A stretch of 64,000 bases of DNA. Source: Corallium rubrum (lineage: Eukaryota > Cnidaria > Anthozoa > Scleralcyonacea > Coralliidae). Under the pieces are notes generated by a model that was not told where the DNA came from, ran no database searches, and saw only the letters and a program-made list of their open reading frames with translations. Both the position numbers and the translations under genes were made by a program. This document shows, piece after piece, positions 31,405-41,763 of this stretch; the first letter of the stretch is position 1, and every line of letters begins with the position of its first letter. The DNA lies in NCBI GenBank assembly GCA_964035015.1, contig OZ035998.1, positions 35,167,628-35,231,627 of the forward strand, in the 5' to 3' direction.

Positions 31405-31870
31405 TTCTCAAGTGCAATGCTTACAATGCTCAACTCTAGCCTGGGTGCCAGTCCCAGCATAGTGCGGTTGCTCAAGTGCAATGCTTACAATGCTCAACTC
31501 CAGCCTGGGTACCAGTCCCAGTACGAGTAATTTTGGTCAAACGCAAAGCTTACAATGCTCGACTCTAGCCGGGGTGCCAGTCCCAGTACGAGTGATTTGC
31601 TCAAGTGCAATGCCTACAATGCTCAACTCTAGCCTGAGTACCAGTCCCAGTATGAGTGCCTTTGCTGAAGGGCGATGCTTACAGCGCTCGACTCTAGCCT
31701 GGGTGCCAGTCCCACCAAGAGTTCCTTGCTCAAACGCAACGCTTATAATGCTCAACTCTAGCCTGGGTGCCAGTCCGAGTGCCAGTCCGAGTGATTTGCT
31801 CAGGTGCAATGCCTACAACGCTCAACTATAGCCTGGGTGCCACTCCCAGTAAGAGTGCCTTTGCTCAAGT
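31405..31870 (+). repeat. minisatellite B, right block (about 7 copies)
   Basis: Same 65-bp unit as 29490-30004, in the same orientation, giving a B-A-B order. Confidence 0.88.
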
Positions 31871-32270
31871 GCGACACTTAACTCGTCGATAATACTAGTC
31901 GCGATTAAGTCGTCTAAGACCGACCAGTTCCTTCAAGGTCACGCTTTTCGAATTGATAGATCTTACTCGCACGTATGTGCTACATATGTGTTACACGATT
32001 AGGTTTTAAAGGCAATTACTCAGGGCATAGTTTCCGCATATCCCGGATCACCTACGTAAGACACTAGGGCGTTAGTTAAGCGACGCTTATCAATTATATA
32101 TTCGAACGCCTCCGAGTATATTGGAGGGCGTGGCAAACCGTTTGACACAAAGATCTACCATCAACGAGTACTGAGTAATTCACAAGGTTAACAATAAACA
32201 CATTGGCACAAATAAACAATGAACACATCGGCACGAAGCTTAAGGTTGTAAATTATATTGGGTTTAAAAC
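31871..32270. other. unique segment between minisatellites B and C
   Basis: About 400 bp without a gene. It is conserved in reverse complement at about 61040-61560, where one block (GACTGCAGCAGCTGTCGTCG and neighbours, about 33 bp) is present that copy 1 lacks. It ends in an A-rich run (32271-32310). Confidence 0.6.
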
Positions 32271-32313
32271 AAAAAAAAAAAAAAAAAATTAAAAAAAAAT
32301 AAAAAATATATGT

Positions 32314-32711
32314 ATGAGTGTTGCTAAATGGCGTACTACGGTGCTGCTCCCTACTCGCTATGAGTGTTGCTAAAAATGGCGTACTACGGTGCTGCCCACT
32401 ACTCGCTATGAGTGTTGCTAAAATGGCGTACTACGGTGCTGCTCCCTACTCGCTATGAGTGTTGCTAAATGGCGTACTACGGTGCTGCCCACTACTCGCT
32501 ATGAGTGTTGCTAAAAATGGCGTACTACGGTGCTGCCCAAGTACTACTCGCTATGAGTGTTGCTAAAATGGCGTACTACGGTGCTGCCCACTACTCGCTA
32601 TGAGTGTTGCTAAAAATGGCGTACTACGGTGCTGCCCACTACTCGCTATGAGTGTTGCTAAAAACGGCGTACTACGGTGCTGCCCACTGCTCTATACGAG
32701 TGTTGCTAAGT
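32314..32711 (+). repeat. minisatellite C, short array (46-48 bp unit, about 8 copies)
   Basis: The unit is ATGAGTGTTGCTAAATGGCG-TACTACGGTGCTGCCCACTA-CTCGCT. The same unit in the opposite orientation makes the 4-kb array at 57001-61024. Confidence 0.93.
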
Positions 32712-32811
32712 GAGTATTGTGTCTACTTGGATGAGTCTGACTGATGTGGGTCCAGATACGGTACTTGGAAGGGTGACATCCTGGCTCTGTTGGTTCCAGT
32801 ATATCACTTAT

Positions 32812-32940
32812 GGTGGTCAGCTCAAGATCCTGCATGGATGGATCTTAACCTGGATCCAAGTACCGCTATTCGCCCCAGGCCCCCACCGGGCTACGGCTTG
32901 CTCCAAACGGGTAAGTAAAAAGGTGAACGAAGATGTTAAA
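32812..32940 (+). repeat. split direct repeat B1 (129 bp)
   Basis: GGTGGTCAGCTCAAGATCCT ... AACGAAGATGTTAAA. It differs from B2 at one base (CTACGGC versus CTACAGC). Confidence 0.87.
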
Positions 32941-33102
32941 TGAGGTTATGCAATAACCAAGGTTAACAGCTAGGTAACCGCGCGTGGTACAAGCTTGGGG
33001 GTCAGCGGCCATGGAAGACTGGTACTAGTTGAACGTCGTCATTGCCGCGTTAACGGGCTAGCAGTCAGACGCAGTGTTGGAGTCAGAGGAAAATATGATA
33101 TT
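32941..33102 (+). repeat. split direct repeat A2 (162 bp)
   Basis: It begins immediately after B1 with no spacer. 87 bp (33103-33189) separate it from B2. Confidence 0.87.
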
Positions 33103-33189
33103 CCCACCGTCCCTCCCTTCAATCAAAGAGGTAAGTGTAATACTTCCACCAATTATTGGTGTGATCGGTGCAAGCCATGCCGAGTGGGG

Positions 33190-33318
33190 GGTGGTCAGCT
33201 CAAGATCCTGCATGGATGGATCTTAACCTGGATCCAAGTACCGCTATTCGCCCCAGGCCCCCACCGGGCTACAGCTTGCTCCAAACGGGTAAGTAAAAAG
33301 GTGAACGAAGATGTTAAA
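33190..33318 (+). repeat. split direct repeat B2 (129 bp)
   Basis: Right-hand copy of B. Sequence beyond it (GAAAAACTAATCGGG) is not shared with B1's context and marks the element border. Confidence 0.85.
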
Positions 33319-33504
33319 GAAAAACTAATCGGGTGCTTATTTGAAGAAAATTATGTAAAAGCGGGCGAGGGGTTGTTGCGTTTATGTAAGCTTATTTCTA
33401 GTAATAACTGATATACACGATTTTCTAATATGTTAAAATGTTGTGCAAACAATTAAATCATGTATGTGCATATCTGACACAAATCTAAATATCTCAAGTA
33501 CTGT

Positions 33505-34115
33505 AGGGCCTGTTTATATGGAGGCGAGTTCCTCCGCAGAGGTTCTTTCGGAAATCGGATACTTCGGGGATCGTCGGAGATGCGTCTAAATCGTCAGCTG
33601 GACATGGGGAGTGCGGGCGGATAGTGAAAAGAACCTCTGCCAGATTTCTGTGTCAATATGGCGGCATCAGTGGGGTGCAATAACTTTTGGAACTGCGGCT
33701 TGTAGAAAACATGTCGAATATAGCAGAAGGTTACACGACCACAGTTAATTGAATGTGTGGACAAACTAGGAAAGTTCGTTGTTTCAGTGTGAGCTACACG
33801 TCGGCCGATATAAATCCTCTGGTTCGTCAGTCTTCGTCTGATATATTAAACGGCAAAACTGAGTATATTTTGTCTTTTTACAAAAAAGACATATTATAAA
33901 CATGTCATAACCATTTACCAACAAATATGTTGCTAATATAGACGTGTATGGCTTAGTTATCCGTGAATTAGCAAGTCATGTAAGAAACCGACAGAAATCT
34001 GGCAGAGGCTAAATGTTATTTTCCGTTGGACTAGTTTCGCCCGCAGTACTTATGTCCAGCTGACGCCTCCGAACATCTCCGGCGACCCCCGAAACCTTAG
34101 TCTCCCTCGCAGCCG
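33505..34115. mobile_element. inverted-repeat MITE-like region
   Basis: CTTCGGGGATCGTCGGAGAT and GTCAGCTGGACAT on the left mirror ATGTCCAGCTGACGCCTCCG and ATCTCCGGCGACCCCCGAA on the right. An inner pair CCTCTGCCAGATTTCTG / CAGAAATCTGGCAGAGG sits at 33640 and 33990. The end appears to continue beyond the MULE-like insertion at 34126. Confidence 0.5.
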
Positions 34116-34125
34116 TTGTTAGGGT

Positions 34126-34942
34126 AGGCTCGATTTCCAGCCTTATCTCGACTCGCGGGACTTTACCCGCGTACGAACGGCTGGACGTGTGAGCGGCTTG
34201 TTATGTCTGTGACGTAATGCATAATTTACCCACGGCAAAGATATTTTTGTCATTCATCCAACCAACACTATAAACAGAGTCAGTGAACGATAAATCGCAG
34301 ATGTTTGAAATGGCAGAAATGCAGCAAAGACACGACTTATAATTCAGTGAGCTTCGTGAACTGAAGCAAGGTGCAATCTTTTCTTATGGACATCTTTAAT
34401 CAACAATTTATAGGCCCGCCATTTCACGAAGACACAAACGGTCTGAAACGGTATTAATGTAAATAAACAGTCTGACATTCACCAGGTTCAATTAGCTTTT
34501 TAGCATCTTCGTCGTTCTATAAATCGTCGCCGAACTCTGCCGTGATTCAAACTGACTTGAGACACCGTATCTGATTCATCTTCCATGAAAGAAATCAGAG
34601 GCGAAATCGCAGTTGTGATTGATTTCGAGTTAATATCAACAAACTATTGACACTGACTGAAATATCAGTGATTTTCCTGATCTAGTAGGTTAAATGGCAA
34701 ACACATCTTGGCCACTAATGGTCACGTTGCAAATCTTTTAAAAAATAGTCTTCAAAAGTGTCAAAAATCCGGTCGCACGCCTGGGCTGTCAAGATAATTT
34801 ATACAAATGTTCAATAATATATGCCTGCTGAAAATGTGCAGGCGCGTTTGTGATTGGTGGAAATTGACAATGACGAGCTCACGAGCCCAGCCGTGATTTC
34901 GGGGGCGGGTCGCAGCCCGAAATAAGGCTGGAAACCGAGCCT
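34126..34942. mobile_element. 817-bp MULE-like non-autonomous element, 10-bp TSD
   Basis: The termini AGGCTCGATTTCCAGCCTTAT and ATAAGGCTGGAAACCGAGCCT differ at one base. TTGTTAGGGT flanks it at 34116-34125 and 34944-34953, with one extra A before the right copy. A 9-10 bp duplication suits Mutator-like elements. It interrupts an older repeat whose uninterrupted form (CCCTAACAACGGCTGCGAGG) is at 36812-36832. Confidence 0.72.
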
Positions 34943-35109
34943 ATTGTTAGGGTCGCCGTCCCAAACTCGCTCCCCACCAGCGGCTGCTCACTCGAGCAAC
35001 ACATTCCATTCCCTTTGTATAATGAACCAATGAGATTACAGCATGATCACTGCTAAAATTAAACGCCAGCCTTTTGCGAGCGACGAGGCAAGCGTTGTTG
35101 TTGTAAAGC

Positions 35110-35690
35110 TTGTTTAATCGAAAGCTAATATTTCGAAAAGTTTAGCTTAGAACATTACAAAATTTACGAAGAATAATGTTTTGACTATGTTCTTTCTGCC
35201 CATGCAAACAAAGGTGCGTAAAAGTCAATGTGAAGCGTGTGGGCATCAGAGAAATATTAAGTTGGCCGTGTTGACACACGGTGTGCTCAAATTATTACCG
35301 AAGTCTGAAAATTATCTGCGTACCGCACGGCACTTGAAATCACGAATATTTTCAGAAGTATAGCTTAGAACTTCGCCGAATTTTTGAAGAATGCTATTTT
35401 GATTATCCTCTTTCACCACATGCAGATAAACAAGCGTTGAAGTTATGAGCGTCACGGAAATAAAAGATGTAAACACAAGCCCGACGGAAATGGGGTGAAC
35501 AACAAGAGAGCGACTAGTATAGTGTGTTTACTTGAAAGTTAATATTTCGAGTAATTTAGCTTAGAAGTTCACGAAATTTACGAAGAATGGTATTTTAATT
35601 ATGTTCTTGCCGCTCATGTCAATAAATGCGTACGAAAACTTTTGAAAAGGCTACAAGTGTTTGCGCATAGTCAATCGAGATATGGTCTGG
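35110..35690. repeat. about 200-bp tandem repeat, three diverged copies
   Basis: Copies begin near 35125, 35345 and 35535 with TAATATTTCGA..TTTAGCTTAGAA. They share AATTTACGAAGAATGxTATTTT and TATGTTCTTxCCxCTCATG. A related piece (ACTCGGCAAACTTCAAAG onward, 35693) recurs at 53937. Confidence 0.65.
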
Positions 35691-36042
35691 AAACTCGGCA
35701 AACTTCAAAGCGCCTATAATGAGCTGTGATTTTATGTTGAACCGTACCTCACACCGTGCACATCCTTTGTTTTAGGTTTATTAATCTTTAAATAGCACGG
35801 TTGAGTGATTGAACTGAAACGTTGCTATTGGACAATTCGTTCATGACACTAAAATACAATGTGTTCAGTGACCGTGCACCGTGCACAAAAATGCATAAAG
35901 GCGAACAAAAAGATAGACCAAAGACTTTAGCTGAGTTTCCAGACCATATCTCGATTGACTATGGTTTGCGAAATGTAGCAGGTCCAGGTCGCAGACGTTC
36001 AGGTGTGCGTATTAAATGACCGATCGAGAATATTGCTTCTTC

Positions 36043-36351
36043 CAGGGGCGTAGGAAGCTTGATAAAGTTAGGGGGGCCGACTCCCACGAGGCGCCACCAT
36101 GGTTGGCGCCGAGCGGAAAATTTTTGAAAATTTGGAGTCTCTAGATCGTCGGAAATGGCATTTTCAGAGTCTCCTCTACCTCTTTCGTTGGGCCCTTTCA
36201 TTAATTCTTTCATTATAATTTGCGAGTCTATGCTGTCCGTGAGTCAGGATGGATTATTATTATTAATTGGCCGATCAGCGCAATCGAAGTCGCTTTATAA
36301 AATATTGGGGGGGGCGCGGCCCCCCCGGCTCCCCCGCTTCCTACGCCCCTG
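36043..36351. mobile_element. 309-bp hAT MITE with perfect 8-bp TSD
   Basis: CAGGGGCGTAGGAAGC and its exact inverse GCTTCCTACGCCCCTG are the termini. GCTTCTTC flanks at 36035-36042 and 36352-36359. CAGGGGCGTAG is a classic hAT end. Confidence 0.9.
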
Positions 36352-37068
36352 GCTTCTTCTACGTATTTTAATTTCTTTTCTTCAATGTTGCTCAAGCTAA
36401 CCGAAGAAATCCTAAGATTTCGTGGGTGAATTACTTGTTCTTGCATATTAAAAGCTTCACAAGCGGAGAAACCACCACAATAACATGGGCCATGGCCAGA
36501 AACCTTTGAGATTGTATCGGCGCTTGGAAAATCAGCTATTTACACAGTCGGTAGGAAAGTTTGCAAACATCAGTATTCCCTTGGGCAAATTGGACAACTG
36601 CTTTCCGTTGATAGGGATTAAGATCTTTTATTTTAAACGTTTTGAACGTAAATCACACACTTGCTCGCCATCAAAATACCGAGGCAAGGACATGCCAAGG
36701 TGAAGGTCCGCTTTCCAGATTTTGGAAGGCTTGCTCTGATTGGTCAGATGCGGGAATGGAATGTGTTGCTCGAGTGAGCAGCCGCTGGTGGGGAGCGAGT
36801 TTGGGACGGCGACCCTAACAACGGCTGCGAGGGAGACTACCGAAACCTCCGGTCTCCGAAATTTAGCCTCCGCGGAGGAGAGAGGTTACTGGCATCTGAT
36901 GAGTCTGTTCCCGGTCAGTAGAACAAACACAGTGAGTGTTTTCCCCACCGCAGTGTTTATATGAGACAGACGAGTGACTCATCCTCGCGAGAACTCGGCA
37001 CTGGCAGCCGGGATCTCGGCAAAGCGAGATAAATATTCTCCCCATATAATCACTTTTCCCCGGGTAAC

Positions 37069-37214
37069 TTAGCCTGTGTGCAGACTTCTCCCGTTTCCGT
37101 TTAGGGAACGGAAACGGGGGAAGTCTGTGCGCAGGCTACGTGCGTGCAGACTTCACCCGTTTCCGTTTACCCTCCGGGGAACGGAAACGGAGGAAGTCTG
37201 CACGCAGGCTACGG
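37069..37214. repeat. two adjacent hairpins (GTAGCCTGCGTGCAGAC type)
   Basis: TGTGCAGACTTCTCCCGTTT / AAACGGGGGAAGTCTGTGCG and GTGCAGACTTCACCCGTTTC / GAAACGGAGGAAGTCTGCAC are inverted pairs with loops of a few bases, arranged in tandem. Confidence 0.75.
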
Positions 37215-37383
37215 GAAACTTGGCAAAGTGGGATGAATTTTCTATATTCGTTGTTTATGTCACTTTTGTTGATGCTAATCATCTCAAATATTACAACTTG
37301 CCAGGTAACTCGCTTCCATACAAACAGAGCGTAAAGCTTATCCCGGCAAACCGGGTAACTCGCCTCCATATAAATCTTATTAA

Positions 37384-38350
37384 GGTGGTACTGGAGGCTG
37401 AAGTCAACTTCTCCGATCTTAACAGTTTTTGGTCTGTTGAAAGATATAGTAACAATAAGTTCGTATGCCAATTTTGACAGCGCTGCTTTATATACTTGTC
37501 GAGATTTGTGCGATCAAACTTTGGTAACTAAGGATGAATGTTCGCGCCAAAACACCCGATAAAACAGATGGAGGCTGAAAGACGATGCGTTTGTAATTGC
37601 TCTCCTACAACGAGTTTTGACAGAATTTACACCTTGAGATTGGTGTTGTGATTTGACACGCCGCGATTTGACACCTTATGCGTCGTTGCTAAGCGAACTG
37701 GTTAATCCCGTTCCCGCGCTATTTCCCCACACTAAAAATAGGGGTTACAGTGCTTTCTTGTCCATATTTGGGGAGACGTTCTAACTATTGACCACTGACC
37801 TTTCACCGATGGCTCATCAGAACATGGGGGAACGTGTTGGCAAGTCGAAATAGACAAAAATTTAGGTTAAAAAAGCGGTAATTTGAGGCAATATGGCCAA
37901 AATTTGATAAATTTTCATCAGTGTAATGACCTAAACCTCCATATCTCTTTCTCTTTTCAATCGATTTGATCAAAATTTGGCCTGATTGTGCACAAGCCTA
38001 TAATAAAAAAATAATCTCGGAGTCCGCCGGAGTCCGCTTCAAAGATTTTGGTTGCGAAGTGTTTGAATATCTGTTATCTTGCCAAATAACGTAATGCGTG
38101 TAGGTCAGAGATTAAGTCTTCGTATTGGTATGAAAAGCAAGTCCTCTTTGTTTCAGTTCATAAATTTCAAAGCAGAAGCCACAATCGACCATTAAAAAGC
38201 GTTAATATGGAGATCAAATTTCATTTCCCCACCCCCCCTGAACTCAAATTTTTTTTTTTTTTTTTTTTCGAGTTCTACACCGCTAAATGTTGTCAAAAAC
38301 ATGTTTAAAAGCGAATTTAAAAAATTTCGATCTCAGCCTCCAGTACTACC
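37384..38350. mobile_element. 967-bp TTAA-type (piggyBac/Kolobok-like) MITE
   Basis: GGTGGTACTGGAGGCTGA at the left and TCAGCCTCCAGTACTACC at the right are inverted with one mismatch. TTAA flanks both ends (37380-37383, 38351-38354). It contains a poly-T run near 38250. No transposase is present. Confidence 0.75.
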
Positions 38351-38414
38351 TTAAGTGACATAGTCATAGAAAAGAACTGTATAACATTCTTCATTATTTT
38401 AAGAGTTCTTTTAA

Positions 38415-38921
38415 AGCCTGGTTTTCATTTGTCGCATTTCATCGCCGATCATCGCCGATGCTCACATTTGTGACGATCGGGGATTGTCTAGACAGTCGCC
38501 GTCGATAACTGATCAATGCGGGAAAATAATATTTTTTTGTCAAAATGGGCGCCCCCTAAACAACAGATTATTACTCTATACGAAGCTTTCACTCGTCATA
38601 GCGCTGGTACTGTGTAAGAAATATAGAAAGAAGAGTTTCTGGGTGCGAAAAATATTTGAGACAAGGGAAGAACCGAAGAATCAGGCAATTTCATGCATGT
38701 TTGAAGCGCTTCCTAATTTGTCTTATTTCATCGGATTTCGGTCTTGTCTTATTTCATCGGCGACAGTCGGCGATCATCGGGGGAAACAAATTTTTTTGGT
38801 TCTTGCGATGATCGCCGATAATCGGGGATTGTCCCCGATTGTCGGTTTTCATAATCCTATTTCATTGCAATTCATCGCAAAGCTGTATCGCCGATGAATT
38901 ACGATATATGAAAACCAGGCT
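38415..38921. mobile_element. 507-bp PIF/Harbinger-type MITE
   Basis: AGCCTGGTTTTCAT and ATGAAAACCAGGCT are the inverted ends, flanked by TAA on both sides. The interior is full of CGCCGATGATCGGCG-type inverted motifs. Confidence 0.72.
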
Positions 38922-40975
38922 TAAATAAGACAAGCTTCACGTTTCGTGTCATATACGTTAAAATCGTGCTAAATTTGACTAGCTTAGATAAACAAACTTG
39001 TGCCTGCGGGCAGTGCCAAATTCACAACGACCATAATGTTTTGGCTCGTTTCAAAACTGTAAACAAGGCCTAAGAAACAATCGAAAAAAGTTTAATTTTA
39101 AGAAAACTGTTGACATCTAGGAAATATACTTATGACAGAAGCATGCAGTTAATTACAGAACAATGGTGGATTATGTTAAGTGGAGTAAAACGACTTGGCT
39201 CCAGATGTTTGTAGGAACATGACTACGGGGTTAAGCAAGGTGAACACGTAGCTGCTAAATTCTGTTGGAAGGGAGGAGGGGTGGGGGTTGGGGGGGGGGG
39301 GGGGAGAAAGAAGAGGCAGGAATTTTTGCCAAAAAAATAAGAGCCAAACATTGATTTGTAAGTAATATTTTTCAGTCATAGTTTAATATATGAATTTTGC
39401 TTAAACATTTAATTTGACAAGAATCCATATCGAAATTCTCCGAAATGCCAAGTGGAAATGACCCCAATTTATTTTCTTCCTTAGGAAATTGCCATTTCCC
39501 ACGCTGACACCCCCCCCCCCCCCCCCCCCACACACACACACCTCACACCCATGGATATGGATATGTTAAGTTTGAACAGGTTTGAACAGGTTTGAAGGAG
39601 AGAATATAAATTGAGGTCAGTTGCTGGGTATTACATTCGTGTTTAGGTAGAAGTTGGAATCAGATCAAGAACAAAGCAAATTAGGTATTGTTTTTTTTCC
39701 CGTTGTTTGGCATGTATATACTATTGTATATTTGACTAAAAATATTCATTATTTCAACTTAATGTTAGCATCATGAAACAACTAAACTTTATTTATATTT
39801 ATTCGCAGGATTAAGTCGTCGCGTGATGAAAGGGTATAGCGTTATTCTTTTCTTTGCAGTTTAATTGCAGCACAATCTCTTTGCGTTAATGAGGTGAGTT
39901 CTTTACATTGATCAACTACTTTACCGCCGTGTGTTGCGAAGTTCGTTGGGATGTTCAGATATTCGTCAGTTCGGAAGTTCGGAATTTAATACGTTGCCAA
40001 GGTTGAAAAATAGGCACGCCCAGGCGTGCATGTATCTACTGCGTTTGATGCAACCGTGTACTTGTAACAACTTTGTATTCGTAGCTGAACAAGATTCTTG
40101 ACAAAATTGATGGAATGGTATACTTGTAACAACCTTGTATTCATAGCTGAACAAGATTTCTTGACAAAATTGATGGAACCTTGTATTCAGATCTAGAGCT
40201 GAACAAGATTTTTGACAAAATTGTCTATGCTCACAGGTCATGCTGTGTTTTAACTGCTGTGTTTTTTGTCATGCTGTGTTTTAAAGAACTCACTCAACTC
40301 AACTCAACTCAACTCAACTCAACTCAACTCAACTCAACTCAACTCAACTAAGCACTAACAATTCTTCTCATATCTGCATGAGTACCAAGCCCAGACAGGT
40401 GCATGGTCACCCATTCAAATACTAACTCAATCCAATTGGGCTTTACCCCGGTCCTCAGTGGTAAGAGGCAGTGCACTAATAGATTGATTATTGAAGCTAT
40501 GGCACTACAAGCTATCGTCATAAAGTATGGTAGTAAAGCTTTAAGTAGGTCAATCAAATTAACATAACTAACAACTCACAAAATTTAACTTAATTGACTA
40601 ATACAGTATTTAAGTGACAATTTTTAGCACTAAAAATTAGAGTTAATGGACGATACTGGCCGCACTAGTCCTAAGGGTATGAGCTACTCGTCATAAAAAA
40701 ACAGTTCTTTGTCTACACGACAATATTGCCCTAAACAGGACAACTGTCTAAACAAAGAAAGACTCTATCACAGACTTTCATTATTGCTTGCCAAACCCAT
40801 AGGCTACTACGCCCAGTATCGTTAATTATTGTTCAGATACTCTGTGACTGTTTAATTCATTCACAAATAACAATGGTGCTATAGTAAAATATATTGGCAT
40901 AAACCCTAGTAAAATTCATATTTCAATATCATTCCTACTTGGATCGCAAGCATGAGACTGAAAAATCTTACGTGT
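38922..40975. other. no gene seen; simple repeats only
   Basis: It holds a poly-G run (39289-39303), a poly-C run followed by (CA)n (39511-39541), three to four tandem copies of a GTATTC..AGCTGAACAAGAT unit of about 55 bp (40070-40225) and a (CAACT)n microsatellite (40288-40348). The remainder is unremarkable AT-rich sequence and may include the 5' region of the DIRS-like element. Confidence 0.6.
40288..40348. repeat. (CAACT)n pentanucleotide microsatellite
   Basis: About twelve perfect copies of CAACT. Confidence 0.97.
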
Positions 40976-41015
40976 TTTGACGTTCTTTATCTTTGATCTA
41001 CATTCGTTCAAAAAA

Positions 41016-41653
41016 ATGCCACGACCTAGCAAAACGCGATCCAGATCACACGTCCGTCTTCAAAATCTACGCACTGTTAACGCAGCACAACCGTCAGTTG
41101 AAATAGCAAGTAACCTCACTGAGCTAAGTATCTCGGAGTTGAAAGACCTTTGTCGCGAACTGAACTTTTCGAGCGCAGGAGGTCGACGAGTGCTCACAAC
41201 GCGCCTTCAAAACGAGCGAGAACGTCTCGGTAGCAATTCGACGCAGCCCAACGAAGCAACTTCAACCTTGAGTCCAGCAACCGTCGTGCCAACAGTCTCG
41301 CGTCCGCGGACGACCTTTAGCGACAACAGGTAGCACAGATAACTGAAATCGTGTCGCAGTCGATCGTGTCGCAGTCGTCGTTTTTCGAGGACCAACCGGC
41401 ACCAAGCACTGCCCAAACCGTCCAACAACAGTCCAACCCTACGCGTATACGGTCCGTACTGAGCAAGCGACCAATCCGCCGCCTCCAACACCGCTTGAAA
41501 GGCTCGAACAACTCGGACAGCTCCCATTTTTAACGTTAACAGAACTGCAGCACTCACCGCCGAATGCGCCTGTTGCCTCAAACCAGCCAGCTGACGGGGG
41601 ATTCACGCCAGAAATTCCAAACAAGTATGTTCGTGACATCGAGAGTGGTGGGT
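41016..41653 (+). pseudogene. DIRS-like ORF1, N-terminal part with SAP-like motif
   Basis: It begins MPRPSKTRSRSHVRL. The segment LSISELKDLCRELNFSSAGG and RRVLTTRL (about residues 38-66) fits a SAP helix-extended-helix DNA-binding motif. The frame breaks at 41333 and 41533 and continues in other frames to FTPEIPNKYVRDIESG, which fits the region before the FFELARLLPKNL segment now found at 43854. ORF1 is the Gag-like protein of DIRS elements. Confidence 0.6.
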
Positions 41654-41702
41654 TTTTGCGGATACTGGTGCTAAACCATAATCCGCTATGTCATGAGCGC
41701 GG

Positions 41703-41763
<61 letters not shown>

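Larger units (their letters stand above)
27935..33318 (+). mobile_element. composite satellite element with split direct repeats (A1...B1-A2..B2), copy 1
   Basis: The 162-bp repeat A occurs at 27935-28096 and 32941-33102, and the 129-bp repeat B at 32812-32940 and 33190-33318. B1 and A2 abut directly. The order A1-interior-B1-A2-B2 is the split-direct-repeat layout known from Ngaro/PAT-type tyrosine-recombinase retrotransposons. The interior has no recognisable reverse transcriptase or recombinase. It carries minisatellites B, A, B and C in that order. A second copy lies inverted at 55308-64000. A non-autonomous derivative of such an element is the best reading. An incomplete tandem duplication of an unknown repeat is the main alternative. 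Confidence 0.65.

Noticed and set aside
27935..33102. A1 and A2 as LTRs of an LTR retrotransposon
   Set aside because: They lack TG..CA ends, a primer site and a polypurine tract, and the second repeat pair (B1, B2) offset from them is not explained by LTRs.
36740..37477. Several 60-130 codon frames on both strands
   Set aside because: They overlap hairpin repeats (37069-37214) and repeat arms, and no family was recognised.
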